Assembly: GCA_016707685.1 (NCBI GenBank) | Contig: JADJHE010000005.1 | Location: forward strand, 135,369 to 199,368 | Source of the DNA: Bacteroidota bacterium | Lineage (GTDB): Bacteria > Bacteroidota > Bacteroidia > 2-12-FULL-35-15 | Length of the DNA: 64,000 bases | Direction of reading: 5' to 3' | In this document: positions 18,789-28,067 of the stretch, piece by piece | How the letters are laid out: every line of letters begins with the position of its first letter | Position numbering within the stretch: position 1 is the stretch's first letter | Program-made: the position numbers and the translations under genes | The notes under the pieces: model-generated | Databases searched by the model: none | Told to the model about the DNA's origin: nothing | What the model saw: only the letters and a program-made list of their open reading frames with translations

Positions 18789-19736
18789 TTGAGCGAAAAA
18801 AAAATCATACTAGAAGACATTGCGCCCATCGATTTATATGGTGTAAATGACTCTAAATTAGAGTTGATTAAAAAGCGTTTTCCGAAGCTAAAAATCGTTG
18901 CTCGTGGCGAAACCATTAAGGCTAATGGTGATGAAGACGAACTGAATCAGCTCGAGATGGTATTGAACATTTTAATTGCATACCGCAATCGCTATGGAAA
19001 CCTAACGGACAATGCGGTTACACAAATATTAGGAGGTTCGGGCCGTAAAACAATCGATAACAAGGAAGAAAATGAGCATGGAGACGATGTTTTAGTATTT
19101 GGTAACAGTGGCTTGATAATAAAAGCACGCACAGAAAACCAACGAAAAATCGTTTCAAGTATTTCTAAAAATGACATGGTGTTTGCCGTTGGACCAGCTG
19201 GAACGGGTAAAACATACACGGCAGTTGCATTAGCAGTTAGAGCATTAAAAAACAAAGAAGTAAAAAAAATAATTTTGACACGACCAGCAGTTGAGGCTGG
19301 TGAAAACTTAGGTTTTTTACCTGGAGATTTAAAAGAAAAACTAGACCCCTACTTACAACCATTGTACGATGCCTTGTACGATATGATTGCTCCTGAAAAG
19401 CTAACCTATTATCTCGAAAACAGAGTGATTCAAATTGCACCATTGGCATTTATGCGTGGACGTACATTAGACAATGCTTTTGTAATTTTAGATGAAGCAC
19501 AAAATGCAACGGAAGCACAACTAAAAATGTTTTTAACACGAATGGGCGCTTCCGCAAAATTTATCATTACGGGAGATATTACCCAAGTAGATTTACCTAA
19601 AAATCAACCATCAGGTTTGCCACAAGCAATAAAATTGCTCGATAAAGTTGAAGGAATTGCCATCATCCAATTAGACGGGACAGATGTAATTCGCCATAAA
19701 CTTGTGAGAAAAATTGTAGAATTATACGACAAATAA
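18789..19736 (+). CDS. phoH: PhoH family ATPase
   Basis: About 315 residues from a TTG at 18789 (SEKKIILEDIAPIDLYGVND), where family alignment normally begins; an in-frame GTG at 18711 would add 26 non-homologous residues. A KH-like N-terminal part (LELIKKRFPKLKIVARG) is followed by the P-loop ATPase: Walker A GPAGTGKT (about 135-142), RPAVEAGENLGFLPGD, and Walker B ILDEAQN (about 235-239). PhoH proteins are probable RNA-linked ATPases, often paired with YbeY or ribosome-quality factors; the exact role is unsettled. purC follows on the same strand after 23 bases. Confidence 0.9.
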   Translation: MSEKKIILEDIAPIDLYGVNDSKLELIKKRFPKLKIVARGETIKANGDEDELNQLEMVLNILIAYRNRYGNLTDNAVTQILGGSGRKTIDNKEENEHGDDVLVFGNSGLIIKARTENQRKIVSSISKNDMVFAVGPAGTGKTYTAVALAVRALKNKEVKKIILTRPAVEAGENLGFLPGDLKEKLDPYLQPLYDALYDMIAPEKLTYYLENRVIQIAPLAFMRGRTLDNAFVILDEAQNATEAQLKMFLTRMGASAKFIITGDITQVDLPKNQPSGLPQAIKLLDKVEGIAIIQLDGTDVIRHKLVRKIVELYDK

Positions 19737-19759
19737 ATAATAATCTAAATTATAATAAA

Positions 19760-20707
19760 ATGAATGCTATAACAGAAACAAACTTCAAATTTCCAAATCA
19801 GAAATCCTATTACAAAGGGAAAGTACGCGATGTATACAATATTGATGACAAGTATTTGGTCATGATTGTAAGTGACCGAATTTCGGCATTTGATGTTGTT
19901 TTGCCTAAAGGAATTCCTTACAAAGGACAAGTACTAAACCAAATTGCAGCAAAATTTTTGAAAGCGACTGAAGATATTGTTCCGAATTGGGTAATTGCAG
20001 TTCCGGATCCAATGGTAACTGTAGGCCACGTATGTGAAACCTTTAAAGTAGAAATGGTTATTCGTGGCTATTTGTCTGGACATGCTTGGCGTGAATACAA
20101 ATCGGGCAAAAGATCAGTTTGCGGTGTTGCGATGCCAGAAGGAATGAAAGAGAATGACAAGTTCCCTGAACCAATCATCACTCCTACAACCAAAGCATCT
20201 GTTGGTCATGACGAAGACATTTCAAAAGAAGAAATATTAAAACAAGGAATTGTTTCGAAAGAAGATTATGAATTATTAGAAAAATATACAAGAGCTGTAT
20301 TCCAAAGAGGAACTGAGATTGCCGATAAAATGGGATTGATTTTAGTAGATACTAAATATGAATTCGGAAAAAAGGATGGAAAAATTTATCTAATCGATGA
20401 AATTCATACACCAGATTCTTCTCGTTATTTTTACAAAGAAGGATATGCTGAACGCCAAGCAAAAAATGAAGCTCAAAAACAATTATCAAAAGAGTTTGTA
20501 AGAGAATGGTTAATGGCAAATGGATTTCAAGGTAAAGATGGACAACAAATTCCAGAAATGACTTCAGAAATAATCCATTCGATTTCAGAACGTTACATTG
20601 AGCTTTACGAAAACATTGTGGGTGAAAAATTTGCAAAAGCAGATGCAACAAATGTGTTAAACAGAGTTGAAAACAATATTAACAAATTTCTTACATCACA
20701 AAAATAA
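19760..20707 (+). CDS. purC: Phosphoribosylaminoimidazole-succinocarboxamide synthase
   Basis: 315 residues, the long (eukaryote-like) form common in Bacteroidota. It joins aspartate to CAIR with ATP in purine synthesis. Motifs: YKGKVRDVYNI at the N-terminus (ATP loop), VSDRISAFDVVLP, EMVIRGYLSGHAWREY and ILVDTKYEFG, with IDEIHTPDSSRY near the end of the core. Complete and without frame breaks, in contrast to several neighbours. Follows phoH by 23 bases and is probably cotranscribed. Confidence 0.95.
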   Translation: MNAITETNFKFPNQKSYYKGKVRDVYNIDDKYLVMIVSDRISAFDVVLPKGIPYKGQVLNQIAAKFLKATEDIVPNWVIAVPDPMVTVGHVCETFKVEMVIRGYLSGHAWREYKSGKRSVCGVAMPEGMKENDKFPEPIITPTTKASVGHDEDISKEEILKQGIVSKEDYELLEKYTRAVFQRGTEIADKMGLILVDTKYEFGKKDGKIYLIDEIHTPDSSRYFYKEGYAERQAKNEAQKQLSKEFVREWLMANGFQGKDGQQIPEMTSEIIHSISERYIELYENIVGEKFAKADATNVLNRVENNINKFLTSQK

Positions 20708-20720
20708 CATTAAAAATATT

Positions 20721-20749
20721 TTGATTTTAAGTTTAGCTTACTACATTTA
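20721..20749 (+). promoter_or_regulatory. Bacteroidota promoter (TTG-N18-TACATTTA)
   Basis: TTG (20721-20723) and TACATTTA (20742-20749, one mismatch in the last base) are spaced 18 bases, 45 bases before the ATG of the tandem cold-shock-like gene. Confidence 0.45.
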
Positions 20750-20794
20750 CCATAACTAAAATAAATTCATTACTAATTTAAAATCAAAAAAATT

Positions 20795-21178
20795 ATGGGA
20801 AAAGGAATTATTATTATTAAAGATACCGACAGAGGTATGATTCAAACTGACAGTGGCAAGCAAATACCATATGTACAAGCGAATAGTGATTTATTGAACC
20901 TAAAAGAAAAATCAGCTGTTAGATTCGATGTTTACTTTAATGATGTAACAAAAGAGAAAACAGCCTACAATGTTGAATTGCAAAGAACTGGAATCATCAT
21001 CATTAAAGATACAGACAGAGGAATGATTACAGATGCAAACTATGGAGACATAGAAGCAATTGTTCCATTCATGAAAGAAAGAGGAATTGAAGATGGTGCT
21101 ACAGTTCGTTACCAACACTTAAATAATGGAAAAACAATTGTGGCAACATATGTAGAATTAGTTGATCCTACTAAATAA
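20795..21178 (+). CDS. Tandem cold-shock-like repeat protein
   Basis: 127 residues with a clear internal duplication: GIIIIKDTDRGMI occurs at residues 4-16 and again at 67-79. Each half then runs through a region like the second part of a cold-shock (OB-fold) domain, for example KEKSAVRFDVYFNDVTKEKTA. The start of each repeat sits where cold-shock proteins have their first strand and the RNP1 region, but the aromatic RNP residues are absent, so RNA binding by the classical surface is doubtful. It has its own promoter and an unusually strong terminator. No named family recognised; the OB-fold reading is inference. Confidence 0.7.
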   Translation: MGKGIIIIKDTDRGMIQTDSGKQIPYVQANSDLLNLKEKSAVRFDVYFNDVTKEKTAYNVELQRTGIIIIKDTDRGMITDANYGDIEAIVPFMKERGIEDGATVRYQHLNNGKTIVATYVELVDPTK

Positions 21179-21187
21179 TTTTTTTCA

Positions 21188-21240
21188 TAGCTAAAAGCAA
21201 AAAGCGAGGTGAAATTCACCTCGCTTTTTGCTTTTAGCTA
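21188..21240 (+). terminator. Very long perfect hairpin terminator
   Basis: Two 25-base arms (21188-21212 and 21216-21240) pair perfectly around a 3-base loop (AAT), followed by a T6 tract. Arm sequence starts TAGCTAAAAGCAAAAAGCGA. Ten bases after the stop of the tandem cold-shock-like gene. Confidence 0.85.
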
Positions 21241-21278
21241 TTTTTTACTATCTTTAAAAAGTATAACTACTTTCATTT

Positions 21279-23414
21279 ATGAGTTTTAATAAGTATTTCA
21301 TATACCTGCTATCTACATTTACCTTCATTCATTCGTATTCCCTGTTTGCGCAAAAAACAGAAATAGATAGTCTTGTTGAATTACTTAATACAAGTTCTGA
21401 AGTTAAAAAAATCGACATTTTAAATGCATTATCTTTAAAATACACTGATAGGGATCCCGACAAAGCCATTGCTTATGGCAAGCAAGCCAGAACAGCTGCA
21501 GAGATTAATAAATCAATTTTAAGTATTGGGCAGTCTTGCCTAAATATAGCTAAAGGATATTACGCTAAATCGGACAACACTAACGCTTTGGCCTATCTAA
21601 ATTTAGCGCAATCCGAATTTTCAAAAACAAATTTTAAAGAGGGACTAGGCGAAGTATATAATGTTATAGGAAACATTCAAACTGACCTTAGTAATAGTGA
21701 AGCTGCCTTAAACTACAATTTGAAAGCATTAAAAATAAGAGAAGAATTAAATGACTCTTTTGCAATGGCTTCTTCACTCATCAATATTGGAAAAGTTTAT
21801 TATAATTTGCAACAATATGCAAAGGCAAATGACTATTATATACAATCCTTAAAGATTAGAGAACTGATAAAAGACCAGGCTGGCATTGCAGCTTGTTATA
21901 ATAATATTGCAAATGTTTTTGGAGATCAAGGTGAAAATGAAAAGGCACTTGAATACTTTAAAAAATCACTTGAAATAAAAGAGAAACTAGGAAACAAAAA
22001 AGGAATAGCCTACACACTCAACAACTTGGGAAGTATTTATACATCCTTAAATGAGCACGTAAAAGCACGTGAATACTATACAAAATCGTATGAAATAAAA
22101 AAAGAAATAAATGATGCAAGAGGTATGGTTAGTTCACTCACTAATATTGGAGCAAGCTATTACTACACGAATGACTTGACAAATGCTGTCAAATACTTTT
22201 TATTATCAAGCGAAGAAGCGAAAAAAGTGGGAGCAAGAGATATCGTTTTGAGCAGTTATCAAAATGCTGCTGAAACCTATTCTGAATTAAAAGATTATAA
22301 AAATGCTGCAACGTATTTTAGCCTTGCATTATCTTTAAAAGACAGTATTTTAAGTATCGAAAGCAGTAAAGCAATGCACGAGATGCAAGGAAAATTTAAC
22401 TTTGAAAAACAGGAAAAAGAAATTCAAATTTTAAAGCAAGAAAAAGAAATTCAAGAATTAGATGTAGCAAAAACGAAACTTATTAAAAATGGCTTTATAA
22501 TTGGCTTTATACTCATCTTAATAATTGCGTTTATCATATACAATCGCTATAAATTAAAACAAAAGGCCAATACCAAACTAGAACTCCAAAAAGTTGAAAT
22601 TATTCGACAACACAATGAATTAAATGTTGCGTACGAACAAATTGAAAACAAAAACAAAGACATCACTGATAGCATCAATTATGCAAAACGCCTGCAAGAG
22701 GCTATTTTACCAACAGCAGAATTTGAAAGAACATTCAAGGAAAAAGGTTTTATTTTATACAAACCAAAGGACATTGTTAGTGGTGATTTTTATTGGATGT
22801 GGAAAACAAACAACCTCATTTACATTGCTGCCGTAGATTGTACTGGACATGGCGTTCCTGGCGCATTTATGAGTATTGTTGGCTACAATTTATTAAATCA
22901 AGCTGTAAAAGAACATAAAATCTCTGAGCCAGCTAAAATACTGAATGAGATTAACAAAGGAATTACAGATACCCTACGTCAATATGAAGAAGAGTCGACA
23001 GTAAAGGATGGAATGGACATTGCGCTTTGCTGTATCAACACAGATACTCTGGAATTGCAATATGCAGGCGCCTACAACCCTATTTGGATAATTTCAAAAG
23101 GGGCATTTATAGAAATAAAGGCAGATAAATTTCCTATTGGAACATTTATTGGTGAAGAAATTAATTCATTTACTAATACCACATTACAACTAAGTAAAGG
23201 TGATTCAATTTACTTATATACCGATGGCTATGCCGACCAATTTGGTGGTCCTAAAGGCAAAAAGTTCAAGTACAAAAAATTCCAAGAATTACTCATTGAA
23301 AATCATCTAAAGGCAATGACTAATCAACGAACAGTTCTGGAGCATACAATCAACCAATGGAAAGGCGATTTGGAGCAAGTCGATGATATTTTAGTGATTG
23401 GCATTCAAGTTTAA
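21279..23414 (+). CDS. TPR-repeat SpoIIE-type serine/threonine phosphatase
   Basis: 711 residues. A signal peptide (to about 25, ending LFAQ) is followed by about eight tetratricopeptide repeats (residues about 60-360, with repeated ALEYFKKSLEIKEKLGNKKG type units), a coiled coil, one membrane span (about 403-421) and a second coiled coil (KAEEIRQHNELNVAYEQI type). The cytosolic PP2C/SpoIIE domain begins near residue 498: SGDFYW, AAVDCTGHGVPGAFMS, KDGMDIALC, YAGAYNPIW, LYTDGYADQFGG and VDDILVIGI give the metal-binding aspartates. Periplasmic TPRs probably sense a partner and control phosphatase output, a layout typical of Bacteroidota. Target unknown. Confidence 0.9.
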   Translation: MSFNKYFIYLLSTFTFIHSYSLFAQKTEIDSLVELLNTSSEVKKIDILNALSLKYTDRDPDKAIAYGKQARTAAEINKSILSIGQSCLNIAKGYYAKSDNTNALAYLNLAQSEFSKTNFKEGLGEVYNVIGNIQTDLSNSEAALNYNLKALKIREELNDSFAMASSLINIGKVYYNLQQYAKANDYYIQSLKIRELIKDQAGIAACYNNIANVFGDQGENEKALEYFKKSLEIKEKLGNKKGIAYTLNNLGSIYTSLNEHVKAREYYTKSYEIKKEINDARGMVSSLTNIGASYYYTNDLTNAVKYFLLSSEEAKKVGARDIVLSSYQNAAETYSELKDYKNAATYFSLALSLKDSILSIESSKAMHEMQGKFNFEKQEKEIQILKQEKEIQELDVAKTKLIKNGFIIGFILILIIAFIIYNRYKLKQKANTKLELQKVEIIRQHNELNVAYEQIENKNKDITDSINYAKRLQEAILPTAEFERTFKEKGFILYKPKDIVSGDFYWMWKTNNLIYIAAVDCTGHGVPGAFMSIVGYNLLNQAVKEHKISEPAKILNEINKGITDTLRQYEEESTVKDGMDIALCCINTDTLELQYAGAYNPIWIISKGAFIEIKADKFPIGTFIGEEINSFTNTTLQLSKGDSIYLYTDGYADQFGGPKGKKFKYKKFQELLIENHLKAMTNQRTVLEHTINQWKGDLEQVDDILVIGIQV

Positions 23415-23508
23415 AGCAATTTGTTAAAAACCATGTTGATAATTGCAATTGGTCTAACCCGTTTAATTGCAAATGTTTTCATAAACTTGATGTAGTAAAA
23501 AAACATCT

Positions 23509-25150
23509 ATGAAGACAATCATTCACTTTAGCCTATTCATCCTTACAGCTATTTTTATTACAGCATGCACATCAGAGGAAAAACATCCTGTTGATACAAG
23601 AACTGTATTTAAATACAATGATCTGGCTGGGATTAGTTCATTAGATCCAGCTGCTGCTAAAACATTTGAAAACATATGGGCTGTCAACCAACTTTACAAT
23701 GGCTTGGTTGAAATGAGCGATTCCTTAGTAGTCAAACCATCCATTGCATCAAGCTGGGAAATAATTAATAACGGTAAAACATACCTTTTCCATTTGAGAA
23801 ACGATGTTTTTTTCCACGACCATGAATTTTTTAACGGAGGAAAAGGCCGAAAAGTAATTGCAAGCGATTTTGTATACAGCTTTAATCGTTTATTGGATGC
23901 AAAAGTATCCAGCGCAACTTCCCTCCTATCAAACATTAATACATCGAGCAAGCCAGGTTTTGAAGCAATAAACGATTCAACATTTGCAATCCATTTAGAA
24001 AAACCATTTACTCCCTTCTTAGGTATTTTAACCATGAAATATTTTTCTGTAATACCCAAAGAAGTAGTTGATAGAACAGGCGAAGATTTTAGAAGAAATC
24101 CGGTTGGGACTGGTCCTTTCCAATTTAAAATGTGGGAAGAGGGGTCTCGATTGGTATTTGTAAAAAACGAAAATTACTTTGAGTTTGAAGGAGCAGATCG
24201 TTTACCCTACTTGGATGCTGTTTCTGTATCATTTATTAAAAGTAAAGAAACATCATTCCTTGACTTTTTGCAAAAAAATGTTGATATGGTTTCAGGTATA
24301 GATGCAATCAATACGGATGAAGTACTTACACCCGAAGGTACAATTAAAGATAGTTACAAGGATAAATTCACCATGCAAACGCAGCCGTTTCTAAAAACGG
24401 ATTACTTAGGTTTTTTAGTTGACGAAAAATTACCTTCTGTAAAAAACTCTCCTACTAAAATAAAAGCTATCCGACAAGCTATTAACTATGGCTTTGACAG
24501 AAAAAAAATGGTTAAATATTTACGTAAAAACCTTGGAAAAGCTGCAACAGCAGGATTTATTCCTCGGATTACCTTCATTTGACGAATCGAAAGTAAAAGG
24601 ATATGACTACAATCCTGAAAAAGTAAAAGAATTATTATTCCTTGCAGGATTTCCAAACGGAAAAGGTTTACCAGAAATAACACTAGCAACAACCGAACAA
24701 TACCTTGAGCTTGCTGAATATATTCAATCACAATTGACGGAATTTGGAATCAAAATTAAAATTGATGTTCAAAAAGCTACAGTTTTATCTGAAAATATTG
24801 CAAACGCAAAAATTAATTTTTTCAGAAAATCGTGGGTAGGAGATTATCCGGATGAAGAAAACTTTTTATCGTTGTTTTATAGTAAAAATTGGAGTCCAGA
24901 TGGCTTTAACTACACGCATTATAATAATCCACAGTACGATATTTTGTATGAAAAAGCTAAAAATGAATTAAACGATTCTATCAGATATAGCTACTATCAA
25001 CAAATGGATCAGCTATTAATCGATAATGCGCCAATTGTTCCACTCTACTATGATCAGGTTGTTCGATTGGTTCACAACAACATCCAAGGATTAACATCCA
25101 ATCCAATGAATTTATTATCATTGAAAAAAGTAAAAAAAGTAAATCAATAA
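23509..25150 (+). CDS. Peptide/oligopeptide-binding lipoprotein (SBP family 5)
   Basis: About 546 residues. The lipobox (FITAC) makes it a lipoprotein. SBP_bac_5 features: FKYNDLAGISSLDPAAAKTFENIW, SWEIINNGKTYLFHLRNDVFFHD, RNPVGTGPFQFKMWEEGSRL and, after the break, PEKVKELLFLAGFPNGKGLP. These proteins deliver peptides or similar solutes to an ABC importer; no permease or ATPase gene is adjacent, as is usual for stand-alone copies in this phylum. The frame breaks near 24570 (CCTCGG), repaired by removing one base to give FIPGLPSFDE. It converges with the EEP gene, which ends four bases away. Confidence 0.85.
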
Positions 25151-25153
25151 TTA

Positions 25154-26299
25154 TTAATTATTTACTTCCAATGAAGTTACAATTGGAAAGTGGTCGGATA
25201 GCTCTTCACGAATAGTCAAGAAGTCATGTGCTTCAAATTTATCACTATGTAGTATATAATCAATTCTGAAAGATGGAAATTTTCCGATATAACTTCGGCC
25301 TAATCCATTTCCACTTTCTATAAAACTATCAGCTAAATTACCACGAATTGTTTTATAAGCATACGATGCTGGTGTATCATTAAAATCGCCACAAACAATA
25401 ACGGGGTATGGGCACGACTTGATACTTGCGGCAATTAAATCAGCTTGCTTGGCACGCTTCACAAAAGCTCGTTTCAGTCGTTTTAAAATATTCTTTGAAC
25501 GAGCCATATCTTCAGCTTCTACATCATTTTTCAAATCATCAGCATACTTGTAATCATCTTTTGAAAAAGCAATAGATTGTAGATGCATATTATAAATTCG
25601 AATCGTATCCTTATTCATTTTAATATCTGTGTAAATACAAATATTGTTTCCACTATATCCAAAATTAATTTTACCTCTGTTTACAATTGGATACTTGCTA
25701 AAGGTTGCAATTCCAAAATGCTGCTTATGCTTATCATTTACAGAATAGGCCGTATGGACATATTTTGCATTTTTAAAAAGCAATAAACTATCCATGTTGT
25801 TATACTTACTACTATCTCTTGTAAAGAATTCCTGAAAGCACATTACTTCAGGCATTTCATCTTTAATCAATTCAAATATTTTTGAGCGTGTTTCTAAATT
25901 ATGCGACCAATTATATAAATCGAATACTTTAACATTATAACTCATCACTTTTAATATATCCTTTGATTTATCGGGAGTGCTTTTAAATGATAATTGAACA
26001 AATCCGTGCAACTGAGGCCAACCACATAAAATAATAAGTAATGAATATGTTGCTCTCTTTTTTAATTGGATGGCCCAATATAAAACAAAGACAAGGTTTA
26101 TTGCAACCAAGATGGGATATCCCAATCCGAAAAATGATAACAACCAAAAATTCTCGGGACTAACATAAGGAGCCAAATAAGATACAAGTAAAGCTATAGC
26201 AGCAAGGTGATTACAAAACATAGCAATACGATTAAACAGATAACGCTTACCTTTTCGTTTCTTATTTTGCTCTTGCGCTATTTTTTGCTCCGATACCAA
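25154..26299 (-). CDS. Membrane-anchored endonuclease/exonuclease/phosphatase family protein
   Basis: 381 residues from a TTG start at 26299. Three hydrophobic segments (residues about 25-100) precede an EEP domain: VMSYNVKVFDLYN, PEVMCFQEFF (metal-binding Glu), CGDFNDTPAS and LSDHFPIV (catalytic Asp-His). The active site should face the periplasm or be at the membrane; substrates of this group range from nucleic acids to phosphoinositides, so the substrate is open. It is the last gene of a mutL, rhomboid, rhomboid, EEP run, ten bases after the repaired stop of the second rhomboid. Confidence 0.85.
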   Translation of the reverse strand: MVSEQKIAQEQNKKRKGKRYLFNRIAMFCNHLAAIALLVSYLAPYVSPENFWLLSFFGLGYPILVAINLVFVLYWAIQLKKRATYSLLIILCGWPQLHGFVQLSFKSTPDKSKDILKVMSYNVKVFDLYNWSHNLETRSKIFELIKDEMPEVMCFQEFFTRDSSKYNNMDSLLLFKNAKYVHTAYSVNDKHKQHFGIATFSKYPIVNRGKINFGYSGNNICIYTDIKMNKDTIRIYNMHLQSIAFSKDDYKYADDLKNDVEAEDMARSKNILKRLKRAFVKRAKQADLIAASIKSCPYPVIVCGDFNDTPASYAYKTIRGNLADSFIESGNGLGRSYIGKFPSFRIDYILHSDKFEAHDFLTIREELSDHFPIVTSLEVNN

Positions 26300-26308
26300 A
26301 TGAGTGAC

Positions 26309-27208
26309 TTATTTTTTACTGGCTTTAAATAACATTTCCTTTTCCGACTTACTTAAAACTCTCATAACCTGATTTTGAAATTTTATCCAAAATTAAATCG
26401 ATTTGTTGTTGTGTAGCTGCTCTATTGTGATTGTACTCTTCATCACTTAAAGGCTTTTTTTATACAACTTTCATTTTGGACTACGTGTAAATAAACTAGC
26501 AATCCAATTAAAAAAAGAGGAAATCGGTTTCGCAAGATCATTTCCTTTTTTGTATTGAACAATAAATAGGTACCCCATTAACGCCCCACCCAAATGAGCT
26601 AAGTTTCCACCAACATTCGAATACGATGCCACATTTAACACATCAATTAAGATTGAAAACAAGGCAACATAAATCAATTTTACTTCCCCAATAAACATTA
26701 AGTTCATTCGAAAGTTAGGCATTAACGTGGCTGCAGCAACTATTATTGCAGTAACTCCTGCCGATGCACCAACCATTGGACTTCCTATGTAAATATGTAA
26801 GCCTGGTATTGTTTGAATCACTAGCAAGGAAAACAAGGCACCTGCTACTCCACCTAAAATATATAAGGGAATCAATTTAGTTTTAGAAGTATAGTTAATA
26901 AAGAGTTGACCAAACCAATAAAGTGTAATCATGTTCCAAAAGATATGGAACACCTCAATGTGAGTAAAAGCATAGGTTATTAATGTCCATGGCTTAAACA
27001 AAAGACCTTGCCAACTAATTGGAAACGAACTGTTCTGAATAAAAAAAGCTGTAATTTCAGTAAATACAGAGGATTCACCTGAAACAAAAATCAATATGCG
27101 TAATAAACTAATCACAAAAAAAACAGCCACGTTAATCACAATTAAGCGAGTAACAGGATTATCACTTCTGAATTTTTGTTTTATATCTTCTACTATTAAA
27201 CTTGCCAT
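26309..27208 (-). CDS. Rhomboid family serine protease with C-terminal DUF6576-type tail (frame breaks)
   Basis: Six spans with HIEVFHIFWNMITLYWFG (TM2), GASAGVTAIIVA (catalytic Ser) and NLAHLGGALMGYL (catalytic His). As read it stops at 26471, but the following 160 bases hold its tail: one missing A near 26475 gives SPKMKVV, an in-frame TAA (26460-26462) stands where Tyr is expected, and one extra base near 26356 then allows LSKSEKEMLFKASKK and TAA at 26309. The tail (KPLSDEEYN, ILDKISKSGYESL) is the known C-terminal motif of Bacteroidota rhomboids. About 299 residues in all. Six bases after the other rhomboid gene. Confidence 0.8.
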
Positions 27209-27213
27209 CTCTA

Positions 27214-28062
27214 CTAATAAAAATTATTCTTCTTTTTACTCCACAACTTGATTAAAATAAAACCAAATAACATTCCACCTAAATGCGCAAAATGAGCCAC
27301 GTTGTCGCCTGGATTGTTTGCAATACCCATAAACAATTCCAATCCACCATAAAGAATTACAAAATATTTTGCTTTGATTGGAAATAAAAAATAAATGTAT
27401 AGCAATGTATTTGGAAACAACATACCAAATGCCAACAATACCCCAAATACAGAGCCGGATGCACCTACAACAGGGTTCGACTTTTGAAAACTAACAAACT
27501 GATTAATATCCGAAATTGCTTGTTGAATATAAACATGGCTACTACTTAAATTATCATTCCAACTTGTAAAAAAAGCATCTATTTGTGTTTGATTTTCAGG
27601 AATTTCTAAATAAACACCAAAATGCTTTTTCACTAATGCATAATATTCTTCAGGAACAGGGTTTGCTAAAAATGCATCAATCGATTGTTGTATTTGGTAA
27701 AAATGAAATGCTTCGTAACCCATGTATATCAAGGCGGCACCAATACCCGTTACCATGTAAAAGATCAGAAAGCGTTTTGGTCCCCAAACATTTTCAAGCA
27801 CATTTCCGAACATCCATAAGGCAAACATGTTGAAGAAAATATGATCGATACCACCATGCATAAACATGTAGGTAACGAATTGGTAAGGCTGAAACAATTC
27901 AGATGAAAAATAGTGTAATCCAAGTGTATCAACTAAATTCCAACCAAACTGATTTTTAAATACCCATGTTGCTAAAAACAAAAGACCATTAATGATTAAT
28001 AAATTCTTAATAACCAATGGTAACGTATTAAAGCTTGATGGACGATATTGTTGGTATGACAT
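27214..28062 (-). CDS. Rhomboid family serine protease
   Basis: 282 residues, intact. YMFMHGGIDHIFFNMFALWMFG is the TM2 block, NPVVGASGSVFGVLLAF carries the catalytic Ser, and VAHFAHLGGMLFGFI the catalytic His. Between TM3 and TM4 there is a hydrophilic insertion of about 70 residues (around EEYYALVKKHFGVYLEIP), which is longer than in typical rhomboids. A paralogue of the next gene. Lies between mutL (5 bases) and the second rhomboid (5 bases), so clearly in one operon. Substrate unknown. Confidence 0.9.
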   Translation of the reverse strand: MSYQQYRPSSFNTLPLVIKNLLIINGLLFLATWVFKNQFGWNLVDTLGLHYFSSELFQPYQFVTYMFMHGGIDHIFFNMFALWMFGNVLENVWGPKRFLIFYMVTGIGAALIYMGYEAFHFYQIQQSIDAFLANPVPEEYYALVKKHFGVYLEIPENQTQIDAFFTSWNDNLSSSHVYIQQAISDINQFVSFQKSNPVVGASGSVFGVLLAFGMLFPNTLLYIYFLFPIKAKYFVILYGGLELFMGIANNPGDNVAHFAHLGGMLFGFILIKLWSKKKNNFY

Positions 28063-28067
28063 CTAAA

